A stretch of DNA of 64,000 nucleotides from Aquabacterium soli (GTDB lineage Bacteria > Pseudomonadota > Gammaproteobacteria > Burkholderiales > Burkholderiaceae_C). Position numbers and translations under genes: made by a program. This document shows positions 10,442-18,624 of the stretch, piece by piece. The first letter of the stretch is position 1, and every line of letters begins with the position of its first letter. Under the pieces are notes generated by a model. It saw only the letters and a program-made list of their open reading frames with translations, ran no database searches and was not told where the DNA came from. The DNA is taken from positions 248,001 through 312,000 of the forward strand of contig NZ_RSED01000001.1 of assembly GCF_003933735.1 (NCBI RefSeq), given 5' to 3'.

Positions 10442-11482
10442 ATGAAGACGAGCAGCAACCATCGTGATGATGTGGGTGTGTGTCGTGGGGAGTTGGCCCT
10501 GGTGCAGGACGCCGGTGCGCGCACACGGATCCCGATCGCCCACATGCGGCATGTCTACCGGCTCGACGAGGTCGAGCGGCGACTGGGCAAGCTGCCCATG
10601 CGTGAACACGAGGGCCTGCGCGCCACCTACGAGCGCATGCTTGAGATGGGCCCGGACCGCTTCCAGGTCAAGCCCTCGGGTCTGCCTGCGATGGAGCACC
10701 TCTACGACGAGCTGCCCAATTTCCACGAGGTGCTCGATGACCTCAAGCGCCAGCTGGCGCTGTGCACCGACAGCCACGATGCACTGGAGATCACGCCCAT
10801 GCTGCTGCTGGGCCCGCCCGGGGTGGGCAAGACGCACTTCGCACGCGAGATGGCGCAGTTGCTGGGCACGGGCATGGGCTTCATCTCGATGAGCTCGATG
10901 ACGGCGGGCTGGGTGCTGTCGGGCGCTTCCAGCCAGTGGAAGGGCGCGCGGCCGGGCAAGGTGTTCGAGACGCTGGTCGATGGCCAGTACGCCAACCCGG
11001 TGATGGTGGTCGACGAGATCGACAAGGCGGGCGGCGAGCATGCGTATGACCCGCTGGGATCGCTCTACAGCCTGCTGGAACACGACACGGCGCACAACTT
11101 CACCGACGAGTTCGCCGAGGTGCCGATCGATGCGAGCCAGGTGATCTGGGTGGCCACGGCCAACGAGGCGCGAGCGATCCCGGATCCGATCCTCAACCGG
11201 GTGAATGTGTTCGAGATCGAGATGCCGGATGCGGAGGCTGCTCGCAGGATCGCAGGCAAGCTGTACCGCAGCATCCGTGCCGATCACGCCTGGGGGCAGC
11301 GGTTTGTGCCTGAGCTGTCTGAGGCGGTGCTGGAGGCCTTGTCGACGCTGGCGCCGCGTGAGATGAGGCGGGCCTTGATGACGGCGTTCGGGAATGCGAA
11401 GCTGGATGGGCGGGACGCACTGGCGGTTCGGGATCTGCCAGTGGGGTCTGTGAAGAAGGCTTCTATCGGGTTTGTGCAGTAG
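10442..11482 (+). CDS. AAA+ ATPase with Lon/ClpX-like ATPase module, no protease domain
   Basis: A 346-residue soluble AAA+ protein. A leader of about 110 residues precedes Walker A (GPPGVGKTHFA, near residue 122), Walker B (VMVVDEIDKAGG, near residue 182), a sensor-1-like region (VIWVATANEA) and a C-terminal lid with a sensor-2-like stretch (LAPREMRRAL). The ATPase core resembles that of Lon and ClpX, but neither a Lon peptidase domain nor a ClpX zinc domain is present, so it may be a stand-alone unfoldase or adaptor. GGAGG at 10430-10434 fits the ATG at 10442 better than the overlapping GTG at 10439. No partner gene is adjacent. Confidence 0.82.
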   Translation: MKTSSNHRDDVGVCRGELALVQDAGARTRIPIAHMRHVYRLDEVERRLGKLPMREHEGLRATYERMLEMGPDRFQVKPSGLPAMEHLYDELPNFHEVLDDLKRQLALCTDSHDALEITPMLLLGPPGVGKTHFAREMAQLLGTGMGFISMSSMTAGWVLSGASSQWKGARPGKVFETLVDGQYANPVMVVDEIDKAGGEHAYDPLGSLYSLLEHDTAHNFTDEFAEVPIDASQVIWVATANEARAIPDPILNRVNVFEIEMPDAEAARRIAGKLYRSIRADHAWGQRFVPELSEAVLEALSTLAPREMRRALMTAFGNAKLDGRDALAVRDLPVGSVKKASIGFVQ

Positions 11483-12013
11483 GTCCTTTGCTCGGATTTG
11501 GAGCGCTCCGGGAAGGTCGGGTGGCCCTGGGGGTGCTTCACGTGAGGCGGTCATCGCCCTTGGCGATGACTTCCCTGCGGTGCTCGCGGTGAGGTGGGGC
11601 CGCAGAACTCGCTACAGGCCCTATGGGCCTTTCGCTCAAACAGCTGCGGCCAGTCAGATGAACGAAGCATGTGCTGCGCACATGCCCACCTCACCACTGC
11701 GCTCCTCGGCGCCTCACAGGCGCACCCCCAGGGCCACCCGACCTTCCCTCCCAACCCGATGGCGAAGCCGAGCAATGACGGTGAGCGGGGCGCAGCCCTG
11801 CTCACTCCCCAGTGAGGGCGGCAGGGCTGGGTGGGGCAGGGCGGAGGGTGCGGGTGGGGCGGGCTGGCAAGGGCCTCTGTGGCGCCGAGCACCGCAGGGC
11901 AGTCGGCCTGAAGGGCCGACCGCCACAGTGAACCGCCGCCAGCCTGCCCCACCCACACCCTCCGACCCCACCCATACCTGACCCACCCGAGCGACCTCCA
12001 CTAAACTCACAAC
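11483..12013. repeat. 531-bp noncoding region packed with inverted repeats
   Basis: No convincing gene lies here. I see at least five pairings: a perfect 27-bp inverted repeat (11510-11536 with 11722-11748); a tight hairpin GTCATCGCC-CTT-GGCGATGAC (11550-11570); CAGCCCTGC/GCAGGGCTG (11793-11801 with 11821-11829) enclosing TCACT/AGTGA; an imperfect pair of about 35 bp (11829-11867 with 11939-11973) enclosing CTGTGGCG/CGCCACAG (11877-11884 with 11931-11938); and GTCGGCC/GGCCGAC (11902-11908 with 11914-11920). The long arms would fold into two large cruciforms or RNA stems. It could be a structured RNA, a REP/MITE-like element or a transcription barrier; nothing seen decides. Confidence 0.7.
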
Positions 12014-12964
12014 ATGCCCGCATCGCTAGAAGGCCAACTGGTCGTCGCCATCTCCGCCCGAGCCCTCTTCGATTTCGAAGAGGAGAACAAGCTCTTCGAA
12101 GCCGCGGACGACCGCGCCTACATGCAGCTCCAGCTCGACCGCCTGGACACCCCCGCCCGTCCTGGCGTCGCCTTCCAACTGGTGCGCAAGCTGCTGGCCT
12201 TCAACGCCCCTGGCGCCCCCCGGGTCGAGGTCGTCATCCTCTCGCGCAACGACCCGGCCTCCGGCCTGCGCGTGTTCCGCTCCGCCCAGCACTACGGCCT
12301 GCCCATCGAGCGTGGCGTGTTCACGCGGGGCCGCCCGCCCTGGCAATACCTGCGCCCCCTGGGGGCCCACCTGTTCCTGTCGGCCAACGACACCGATGTG
12401 CGCTCTGCCCTGGCCGCTGGCGTGCCTGCCGCCCGCGTGCTGCCCCATTCAGCGCGTGCCGGCGAGGCCCACCCCAACGAAGTGCGCATCGCCTTCGACG
12501 GCGACGCCGTGCTTTTCTCCGACGAGGCCGAGCAGGTCTTCCAGGATGGCGGGCTGGACGCCTTTCAGCGCCACGAGGTCGAGCAGGCCGCCAAGCCCTT
12601 GCCGGCCGGGCCCTTCAAGCCGCTGCTGCTGGCCCTGCACGCCCTGCGCGCGCTGGAGCAGGCCAGCACCAAGCCCGACAACGCACCGCCCGGCGAAGGC
12701 CATGGCCCCTCGCCCATGCGCCTGCGCACCGCCCTCGTCACCGCCCGCAGCGCCCCCGCGCACGAGCGCGCCATCCGCACCCTGATGGATTGGCACATCG
12801 AGGTCGACGAGGCCATGTTCCTGGGCGGCCTGCCCAAGGGCGCCTTCCTGCGCGAGTTCGAGCCCGATTTCTTCTTCGACGACCAGACCGGTCATGTCGA
12901 GAACGCTGCACCGCATGTGCCCGCCGGGCATGTGGCCGCAGGCGTGCGCAACCCCAGCCACTGA
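12014..12964 (+). CDS. Cytosolic 5'-nucleotidase (PF06189 family)
   Basis: Predicted soluble nucleotidase that dephosphorylates nucleoside monophosphates. The 316-residue product has the hallmark N-terminal segment (VVAISARALFDFEEENKLF), a central stretch with LSRNDPASGLRVF, and the conserved HAD-like block IAFDGDAVLFSDEAE near residue 157. There is no signal peptide. The ATG at 12014 directly follows the repeat-rich region. A secreted-type nucleotidase is encoded at 13938, so the block may serve nucleotide salvage on both sides of the membrane, which is inference. Family assignment is by motif recognition. Confidence 0.85.
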   Translation: MPASLEGQLVVAISARALFDFEEENKLFEAADDRAYMQLQLDRLDTPARPGVAFQLVRKLLAFNAPGAPRVEVVILSRNDPASGLRVFRSAQHYGLPIERGVFTRGRPPWQYLRPLGAHLFLSANDTDVRSALAAGVPAARVLPHSARAGEAHPNEVRIAFDGDAVLFSDEAEQVFQDGGLDAFQRHEVEQAAKPLPAGPFKPLLLALHALRALEQASTKPDNAPPGEGHGPSPMRLRTALVTARSAPAHERAIRTLMDWHIEVDEAMFLGGLPKGAFLREFEPDFFFDDQTGHVENAAPHVPAGHVAAGVRNPSH

Positions 12965-13139
12965 CACTGGCCAGCAATCGCTGATGACACCGCTGTGACT
13001 GGCCTCGCGCCAGACGCAGGGCAGGGGTACGTGCTGTCCGCAAACGGCTCATGCCACGTCATGAGCGCTTCAAACGCCGTCCCTAGCATGTCCTCCAGAA
13101 CGGTCCCCTTCCGGGCCGCACCTTCACGGAGTACCCAGC

Positions 13140-13895
13140 ATGTCCACCGGTTTCAAGCGCTCGATCCTGGCCATTGCCACCGCCGTCGCCGCCTTCAATG
13201 CCAACGCCCTGAGCGCTGGCGATCTGGCCTTCACCGCCTACAACGCCGATGAAGACGGCTGGTCCCTCGTGACCTTCGTCGACCTGGCCGCCAACACCCA
13301 GTTCTACTTCAGCGACAACGAATGGAACGGTTCGGCCTTCAACACCGGTGAAAGCCACCACCAGTGGACCACCGGCGCGAGCACCATCGCCGCCGGCACC
13401 GTCATCCGCTTCTCCAGGATCGACACCACCAGCCTGAGCGCTTCGCTGGGCACCCTCAGCCGTGCGTCGGTCTCCGGCAGCACCAACTACGGCCTGAGCG
13501 CAGAAAACGAAACCATCTACCTGTACCAGGGCACCAACGCAAGCACCCCCACCAGCTTCCTGGCAGCGATCTCCACGGGTGCCTTCAGCAGCGCCCAGGG
13601 CAGCTTGAGCAACACCGGCCTGAGCATCGGCGCCGGTGCCGTCAAGCTGGGCAATGGCAGCGACTACGCCGAGTACACCGGCCCCCGAGATGGCAAGGCC
13701 AGCCTGGCCGATTACAAGTCCCTGGTGTCCGACGCCGCCCACTGGACCGACCGTGGCGATGGCGGCTACGCCAGCGTCGTGCCCAGCACCACGGCTTTCA
13801 CTGTCACCCCCGTGCCCGAACCCGATGCCGCCGCGATGGTGCTGGCCGGCCTGGGCCTGCTGGGCTTCATGGGCCGCCGTCGCTTGTCGCGCTGA
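13140..13895 (+). CDS. PEP-CTERM sorting domain protein (next to nucleotidase)
   Basis: A 251-residue exported protein. It has a signal peptide (cleavage near ANALSA), a beta-rich body beginning GDLAFTAYNADEDGW, and a C-terminal PEP-CTERM tripartite tail: VPEP, a hydrophobic helix and the basic end GRRRLSR. In the family such tails are processed by an exosortase (EpsH/XrtA type) and are linked to biofilm or exopolysaccharide; no exosortase gene is in the window. The body resembles a domain I associate with extracellular nuclease/nucleotidase loci, consistent with the UshA-like gene 42 bp downstream. Its exact role is unknown. Confidence 0.85.
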   Translation: MSTGFKRSILAIATAVAAFNANALSAGDLAFTAYNADEDGWSLVTFVDLAANTQFYFSDNEWNGSAFNTGESHHQWTTGASTIAAGTVIRFSRIDTTSLSASLGTLSRASVSGSTNYGLSAENETIYLYQGTNASTPTSFLAAISTGAFSSAQGSLSNTGLSIGAGAVKLGNGSDYAEYTGPRDGKASLADYKSLVSDAAHWTDRGDGGYASVVPSTTAFTVTPVPEPDAAAMVLAGLGLLGFMGRRRLSR

Positions 13896-13937
13896 CCTCG
13901 TCGTTGCGACCATCACTACACCAGGATTTCCCCGACC

Positions 13938-15914
13938 ATGATCGACAAGAAGCACCACTCCACCGCCATGGCCCTGACCTGCGCCCTCATCGGCGCCCTG
14001 GGCTGGCATTCGGCCCATGCGGCCACCCCGGCCTGCACCATCGGCGCCAGCAGCCAGGTCACCTTCGGCACGCACGACACCGGCCTGGCCAACCGCGTGG
14101 TCGGCGCTGACTGCGCCACGCTGGACGATGCTTTTGCCGATGAGCAGCCCTGGGCCAGCCAGGCAGCCTTCGTGTCGCACGTCTCGCGCGTGTCCTTCGA
14201 TCTGCAGAAGGCCGGCAAGCTCACGGCGGTCGAGCGCGTGAAGCTGCTGTCGGCCGCGCAGGCCTCCGGCGTGGGCAGCACGCTCAAGGTCAAGCTGATC
14301 GGCTTCAACGACTTTCATGGCTCGGTCGAAGCCTCGGGCAGCAACCCCGGCGTGGCGCGCTTCGCCACCAAGGTGGCCGAGCTCAAGGCCGCCAATCCGC
14401 TGCATGCCGTGGTGTCGGCCGGCGACATGATCGGCGCCAGCCCGCTGGTGTCGGCCCTGTTCCACGACGAGCCCACCATCGAGGCCATGAACCGCGTCGG
14501 CATCGACTTCAATGCCGTCGGCAACCACGAGTTCGACGAAGGCAAGGCCGAGATCCTGCGCATGCAGCACGGCGGCAACCACCCCACCGACCTCTATTCC
14601 GGCAAGGGCCTGGCCGCCGACCTCAATGCCGAAGGCCAGTTCAAGGGCGCGCAGTTCGGCTTCCTGGCCGCCAACGTGCAGGACAAGGCCACGGGCCAGA
14701 CCCTGCTGCCCGGCGTCGGCATCAAGGATTTCCTCGGCCACAAGGTGGCCTTCATCGGCATGACGCTGGAGAGCACGCCCACCATCGTCTCGCCCGCCGG
14801 CGTGGCGGGGCTGTCCTTCAAGGACGAGGCCGACACCGTCAACGCGCTGATCCCGCAGCTCAAGGCCCAGGGCATCGAGGCCGTGGTGGTGCTGGTGCAT
14901 GAAGGGGGTGCCATCGTGTCCGGTGGCGCCAATGGCTGCACCGGTGTGTCCGGTGCCATCGTCGACATCGTCAAGCGGCTGGATCCGGCTGTGGACCTGG
15001 TGGTCAGCGGCCACACACACCAGGCCTACAACTGCGCGCTGCCCAACAAGGCCAACGTGCCGGTGCGCGTGACCTCGGCGGGCCAGTACGGCCGCATGGT
15101 CAGCGACATCGACCTGGTGATCGACACCCGCACGCACGATGTGCGCAGCGTGACGGCCAACAACGTCAGCATCCCCAACAGCAGCGCCGTGGCCGAGAGC
15201 GCCTCGCTCAAGGCCATCGTCGACCACTACAAGGCCGAGGCCCTGGCGCCCGCCAGCCGCGTGATCGGCCGCATCACGGCCACGCTGTCGCGCGATGCCA
15301 AGGCCGCCGGTGAGTCCAGCCTGGGTGACGTGATCGCCGATGCGCAGCTCGATGCCACCGATGACGCAGGCTTCGGTGAGGCCGTGGTGGCCTTGATGAA
15401 TGCTGGCGGCATCCGCGCCGACATGCCCTACAGCGCTCCGGGCAAGAGCGATGGCCAGGTCACCTATGGCGAGGCCTTCACCGTGCAGCCCTTCGGCAAC
15501 GCGATGGTCACGATGACCTTGAGCGGCGCCGATCTCAAGCTGGCGCTGGAGCAGCAGTTCATGGGTTGCACGCAGGGCTACCCTGCGGATGCACCGGCCA
15601 CCGGCCAGCCCTTTGCCCGCGTCCTGCAGATCTCGCACAGCCTGCGCTATGCCTACAGCGCCAGTGCCCCGGCGTGCAGCAAGGTCGATCCGGCCAGCTT
15701 GCGCATCAACGGCGTGGTGGTGGACCCGGCGGCCAGCTACCGCATCACGGTCAACAGCTTCCTGGCCGATGGCGGCGACCAGTTCTATGCCTTGCGCAAT
15801 GGCACGAACCGACTGGGCGGCGCCGTCGACACCGATGCCTTCGAAGCCTACCTGCGCGCCAACCGGGCCGGTGTGGCGCCCGGCCCGCGCAACCGCATCA
15901 CCCTGCTGCCTTGA
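13938..15914 (+). CDS. Exported bifunctional UDP-sugar hydrolase/5'-nucleotidase-like metallophosphoesterase
   Basis: A 658-residue exported enzyme of the UshA/5'-nucleotidase family. After a signal peptide (to about residue 30, WHSAHAA) comes an unusual extra region of about 90 residues, then the calcineurin-like metallophosphatase domain with metal motifs NDFHG, GDMIGAS, GNHEFDEG and GHTHQAYN, and the C-terminal 5'-nucleotidase domain with NAGGIRADMPY. It probably releases phosphate and nucleosides from extracellular nucleotides. It sits between two PEP-CTERM genes but has no such tail itself; being exported, it could be a substrate of the type II system nearby, which is speculation. Confidence 0.9.
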   Translation: MIDKKHHSTAMALTCALIGALGWHSAHAATPACTIGASSQVTFGTHDTGLANRVVGADCATLDDAFADEQPWASQAAFVSHVSRVSFDLQKAGKLTAVERVKLLSAAQASGVGSTLKVKLIGFNDFHGSVEASGSNPGVARFATKVAELKAANPLHAVVSAGDMIGASPLVSALFHDEPTIEAMNRVGIDFNAVGNHEFDEGKAEILRMQHGGNHPTDLYSGKGLAADLNAEGQFKGAQFGFLAANVQDKATGQTLLPGVGIKDFLGHKVAFIGMTLESTPTIVSPAGVAGLSFKDEADTVNALIPQLKAQGIEAVVVLVHEGGAIVSGGANGCTGVSGAIVDIVKRLDPAVDLVVSGHTHQAYNCALPNKANVPVRVTSAGQYGRMVSDIDLVIDTRTHDVRSVTANNVSIPNSSAVAESASLKAIVDHYKAEALAPASRVIGRITATLSRDAKAAGESSLGDVIADAQLDATDDAGFGEAVVALMNAGGIRADMPYSAPGKSDGQVTYGEAFTVQPFGNAMVTMTLSGADLKLALEQQFMGCTQGYPADAPATGQPFARVLQISHSLRYAYSASAPACSKVDPASLRINGVVVDPAASYRITVNSFLADGGDQFYALRNGTNRLGGAVDTDAFEAYLRANRAGVAPGPRNRITLLP

Positions 15915-15943
15915 GCACAGGGCAGGTCACTGGAGTACCCACG

Positions 15944-16822
15944 ATGATGAAGACCACCCAAGGGGCCGCTGTGGCCCACACCCTGCGCACCGCGGTGCTG
16001 GCCTTCGGGCTGGCATTGGCCGCGCAGACCTCGGCCCAGGCCGCGCACTGGACGCTGCTGTCACCGGGCGCGGGCTTCGACCTGCTGGACCAGTCCGGCC
16101 AGGTCGGCGGTGAGGGCGCGGGGCAGGCCGTGATCGGCGCACTGCAGGATCTGTCGGGCCCGGGGCAGGTGCTGCTGGCGGACAGCCTGGCTGGCGGGGC
16201 TCAGTCCCTGGGCTCTGCCAGCATGGAGCAAGGCCACAGCCACCTGATCGTGGTGGACACCCAGACGGCGCCGGACACGGCCGACGTGATGCTGTCCGCC
16301 TCCCAGTACTGGAACGTGGCCGCCACGACCCAGACCACGGTGTCCGGCTTCAACCTCACGCAGGACCTGGCCCTGGGCGGCCTGCGCCTGCTGATTGCGG
16401 GTGATGCCGGCGAGGCCGCGGGCACCCGCGTGCGCGTGGACTTCACCGGCTCGGCCGATGCCCTGTTCGGCGGCCTGCCAGGCCTGGGCGAGGTCGGCCT
16501 GAGCCTTGACATCTCGCGCGGCACGGACAGCCTGGCCCGCCATGACAGCCTGTGGTCGGCCAGTGGCAGCCAGCAGATCCACCTGAGCTTCGAGGCTGTG
16601 GTCGGCGACGAGCTGGTGCTGACGCTGTCGGCCCACCAGCAGTTGACGCAAGGCCTGCCGGCGCTGCTCGATGCGGACCAACGCCTTAACATCGATCGTT
16701 CAGGCTTGCTGCAAGGGCAGTTGACGGTCGCCGCCGTGCCCGAGCCGCAAAGCCTGGCGATGCTGCTGGGTGGCCTGGCCGTGCTGGGCGGCGTGCTGCG
16801 CCGCCGGGCTCAGGACCTTTGA
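15944..16822 (+). CDS. PEP-CTERM sorting domain protein (downstream of nucleotidase)
   Basis: A 292-residue exported protein. The frame extends far upstream, but the start must be the ATG at 15944 (or the adjacent ATG at 15947): TGGAG lies at 15931-15935 and a signal peptide (LAFGLALAAQTSAQAA) then sits at the N-terminus. The middle is a beta-rich domain of unknown function. The C-terminus carries VPEPQ, a hydrophobic helix and RRRAQDL, a PEP-CTERM signal. It lies 29 bp after the nucleotidase gene, so the three genes 13140-16822 are probably one operon. It ends 4 bp from the convergent MOSC gene. Confidence 0.85.
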   Translation: MMKTTQGAAVAHTLRTAVLAFGLALAAQTSAQAAHWTLLSPGAGFDLLDQSGQVGGEGAGQAVIGALQDLSGPGQVLLADSLAGGAQSLGSASMEQGHSHLIVVDTQTAPDTADVMLSASQYWNVAATTQTTVSGFNLTQDLALGGLRLLIAGDAGEAAGTRVRVDFTGSADALFGGLPGLGEVGLSLDISRGTDSLARHDSLWSASGSQQIHLSFEAVVGDELVLTLSAHQQLTQGLPALLDADQRLNIDRSGLLQGQLTVAAVPEPQSLAMLLGGLAVLGGVLRRRAQDL

Positions 16823-16826
16823 CGCC

Positions 16827-17426
16827 TCAGAGCTTCTTGCGCGACATCTGGTCGCGGAAGAGGTCGCGGATGCTGACCTCGCGCGGGCCGGGCACGATCT
16901 CGAAGTGCTCGCCCGCGGCGATGGTGCCGCCCCGGCGCACGGCCAGGTAGAAGCCGCAGAAGGCCGACTGGACCATCATCTTGGACGCCTGGCGGAACAG
17001 CTTGGCCTCGAACTTGTAGCAGGGGTGGCGCGGCTCGCTCACGGCGAGCGAGCAGTCCGGAAACCGCAGCACGTCACCGATGTACGCATCGGTTTCCAGC
17101 AGGCCGGTGATCGTCAGGTTCTCGCCCAGCAGTCCGGGGTTGGCGGTGTCATCCCAGCCGGCCTTGCCTGCCTGGGCCCGCACGGTCTGCCAGAAGGCGT
17201 AGTGCTCATGCGGGTAGGCGTACACCGCCTTGGCCTGGCCGCCATGCACGGTGGGATCGGCCTGCTCATCGCCTTCCAGCCCCAGTGGGCCCACGGTGAT
17301 GCGGCGCGGGTCTTCCAGCGAACTGATGGGGTGCTTGTCGATGGCCGTGAGGATCTGGCGGCCGTCGATGGTGACGTGGCGGGCCTGAGCCACGTTGACG
17401 GACAGGAGCTGGCAGGTCAGGGTCAT
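16827..17426 (-). CDS. MOSC domain protein (YiiM-like)
   Basis: A 199-residue soluble protein of the MOSC family, related to molybdenum-cofactor sulfurase C-termini and to YiiM-type enzymes that reduce N-hydroxylated compounds. Visible family features are the N-terminal motif GLEGDEQADPTVHGGQAKAV, NPGLLGENLT, and the conserved cysteine in EPRHPCYKFEAKL, the usual Moco/sulfur ligand position. It is the third gene after modB and modC on the same strand (37 bp from modC), so a molybdenum context is likely. Confidence 0.88.
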   Translation of the reverse strand: MTLTCQLLSVNVAQARHVTIDGRQILTAIDKHPISSLEDPRRITVGPLGLEGDEQADPTVHGGQAKAVYAYPHEHYAFWQTVRAQAGKAGWDDTANPGLLGENLTITGLLETDAYIGDVLRFPDCSLAVSEPRHPCYKFEAKLFRQASKMMVQSAFCGFYLAVRRGGTIAAGEHFEIVPGPREVSIRDLFRDQMSRKKL

Positions 17427-17463
17427 GGGATCCAGGATAGCAAAGCCCGGGCCCGGTGCCGGC

Positions 17464-18624
17464 TCACGCGCGGGGCGCCACGGTCACGGCCATGGCCTTG
17501 AAGCTCACATGGCAGTCCTGGCCGGGTGCCAGGCCCATCTGCTCGATCGTGCGGCGCGTCAGCAGGCTCCATACCACCGCTTCGGCGGGGGGAGGGTTGC
17601 TGTCGTGCAGGTCCAGCAGGCGGTGCAGCTCCACGGCCACGGCGCCATAGGCCCCGTTGTTGCCCGCCAGCATGACCTGGGTGATGCGCCCGCGCAGCTG
17701 GTTGCTGATGCTGGAATCCGGCAGCGCTTCGCGGTGGATGTTGATGTCGCGGGCGCGGATCTTCAAACGCACGCGCTTGCCTTCGGCCTGCAGCAGGGCC
17801 GGGATGGTGACGCGCTGGCCGGCCACGTCCACCTCGGTGAGCAGCCACTCGATGTCGTGCTGGCTGACGCGGCCTTCCAGCACGCAACCCGCGTGCACGC
17901 CCTCCAGGAAGGTCGACAGCGACACATCCGACAGCACCCGCGCCAGCGGGCCGGCACTGGCCACGCGGCCTTCGTGCAGGATCACCACGTCATCGGCCAG
18001 GCGGATGGCCTCGTCGATGCGGGGGCTCATGAATACCGTGGGCAGGCGAAAGCGCGTGCGCATCTCGCCGAGCAGCTCCAGCAGTGCCGGTTGTTCATGG
18101 GTGGGCACCTGGCCCAATGGATCGCGCAGGAACAGCGCACTGGGCATGGACAGCAGCGCACGCGCCAGCGCCACGCGCTGGCGCTGGGCCGGGGCGAGCT
18201 GGTGGGGCCACAGGGCCAGCAGCGACTTCAGGTCCAGCCAGTCCAGCACTGATTCGTAGTCGATCTGATGGCGTGGTGCGGCGGCGCGCTTGTAGCCGTA
18301 CTCCAGATTGCGTCGCACGTTCATGTGCGGGAACAGCAGGCCGCGCCCGTCCACCCAGGCAAAGCGCCGCGATTCGGGGGGGCTGTTGAGTCCGGTCGGG
18401 CTGTCGTAGAGCACATCGGTGCCCACGCTCACCCGGCCGGATTGCGCCGGGATCAGGCCAGCGGCACACTGCATCAGTGCCGTTTTGCCCGATCCTGGGC
18501 GCCCCACCAGCGCGCAGACGTGACCGGGCGCCACGCGGAACTGGGCCTGGATGTCCAGCCCGGCACGGCGAAGGCGCAACTCGACCGCCAGGGGGGCGGG
18601 GGGCGATGGCGTGCCCCGGCTCAC
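17464..18624 (-). CDS. modC: ModC-like molybdate ABC ATPase with degenerate catalytic motifs
   Basis: A 386-residue ModC homologue with an ABC domain and a C-terminal TOBE/Mop region. Walker A is intact (GRPGSGKT). Aligned by eye with E. coli ModC, the other catalytic motifs are lost: the Q-loop VFQDARLFPH reads VDGRGLLFPH (Gln to Gly), signature LSGGE reads LAPAQ, Walker B LLLDEP reads LFLRDP (Asp to Arg, Glu to Asp), D-loop SLD reads QVP, and H-loop VSHSLDE reads MSPRIDE (His to Pro). The start is the GTG at 18624, overlapping the modB stop as GTGA, which implies translational coupling. It may bind but not hydrolyse ATP normally. No modA is visible. Confidence 0.85.
   Translation of the reverse strand: MSRGTPSPPAPLAVELRLRRAGLDIQAQFRVAPGHVCALVGRPGSGKTALMQCAAGLIPAQSGRVSVGTDVLYDSPTGLNSPPESRRFAWVDGRGLLFPHMNVRRNLEYGYKRAAAPRHQIDYESVLDWLDLKSLLALWPHQLAPAQRQRVALARALLSMPSALFLRDPLGQVPTHEQPALLELLGEMRTRFRLPTVFMSPRIDEAIRLADDVVILHEGRVASAGPLARVLSDVSLSTFLEGVHAGCVLEGRVSQHDIEWLLTEVDVAGQRVTIPALLQAEGKRVRLKIRARDINIHREALPDSSISNQLRGRITQVMLAGNNGAYGAVAVELHRLLDLHDSNPPPAEAVVWSLLTRRTIEQMGLAPGQDCHVSFKAMAVTVAPRA

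Noticed and set aside
11551-11958. Small frames in the repeat-rich block
   Set aside because: Pro/Arg/Trp-rich products read both ways through inverted repeats, with no ribosome site or homology.
13083-15638. 851-residue minus-strand frame over the nucleotidase block
   Set aside because: Low-complexity Gly/His/Val/Ala composition with no motif, and it covers the conserved metallophosphatase codons on the plus strand.
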